NCBI GenBank assembly: GCA_964058805.1
Contig: CAXKVV010001316.1
Span: 1 to 23,368 of the forward strand
Direction of reading: 5' to 3'
Length of the DNA: 23,368 bases
Source of the DNA: Schoenoplectus triqueter
Taxonomy: Eukaryota > Streptophyta > Magnoliopsida > Poales > Cyperaceae
The number at the start of each line of letters is the position of its first letter. The first letter of the stretch is position 1. The notes under the pieces were generated by a model. That model was given only the letters and a program-made list of their open reading frames with translations. It ran no database searches and was not told the DNA's origin. Of this stretch, positions 23,347-23,368 are shown one piece after another. The position numbers and the translations under genes were made by a program.

Positions 23347-23368
23347 CTACCAGATTAAGAATCTTTAA

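Overview
This window is nuclear DNA from a flowering plant, very probably a eudicot. It is AT-rich. It holds four multi-exon protein genes with canonical GT/AG introns, A/T-rich introns and long intergenic stretches full of small inverted-repeat transposon remnants. All four proteins are of plant type: a NUMOD3-motif protein, a mitochondrial serine hydroxymethyltransferase, a class 1-like phytoglobin and a leucine-zipper/DUF547 protein. The species cannot be read from the sequence with confidence.

Layout. (1) About 233-2515, + strand: the 3' part of a NUMOD3-motif gene whose 5' end lies beyond the left edge. (2) About 2516-10570: roughly 8 kb with no recognisable gene. It holds two neighbouring foldback elements (4073-4438 and 4511-5264), a hAT-like miniature element (5897-6113), a nested MITE cluster (8182-8520) and AT-rich unclassified repeat DNA. 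(3) 10725-14733, + strand: a complete 15-exon gene for mitochondrial serine hydroxymethyltransferase (515 aa). Every exon joins in phase and the PLP lysine motif is intact. (4) 15639-16427, - strand: a complete 4-exon phytoglobin gene (163 aa), convergent with the SHMT gene, with introns at the three classical plant-globin positions (B12.2, E15.0, G7.0). (5) About 16530-18338: AT-rich spacer with a degenerate foldback. (6) 18339-23346, - strand: ten exons (614 visible residues) of a protein with an N-terminal MIP1-type leucine zipper and a C-terminal DUF547 domain. Its first exon or exons lie beyond the right edge.

How the genes relate. These are independent eukaryotic genes, not an operon. 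SHMT serves photorespiratory glycine-to-serine conversion in mitochondria. Class 1 phytoglobin scavenges nitric oxide, mostly under low oxygen. The convergent pairing is suggestive at most. I found no evidence for a new multi-gene system. The less ordinary signals are the dense foldback elements, a phytoglobin with mixed class 1 and class 2 residues, and a poly(A)-signal hairpin at its stop codon.

All exon structures were derived by hand from reading frames, splice dinucleotides and family knowledge; no searches were run.
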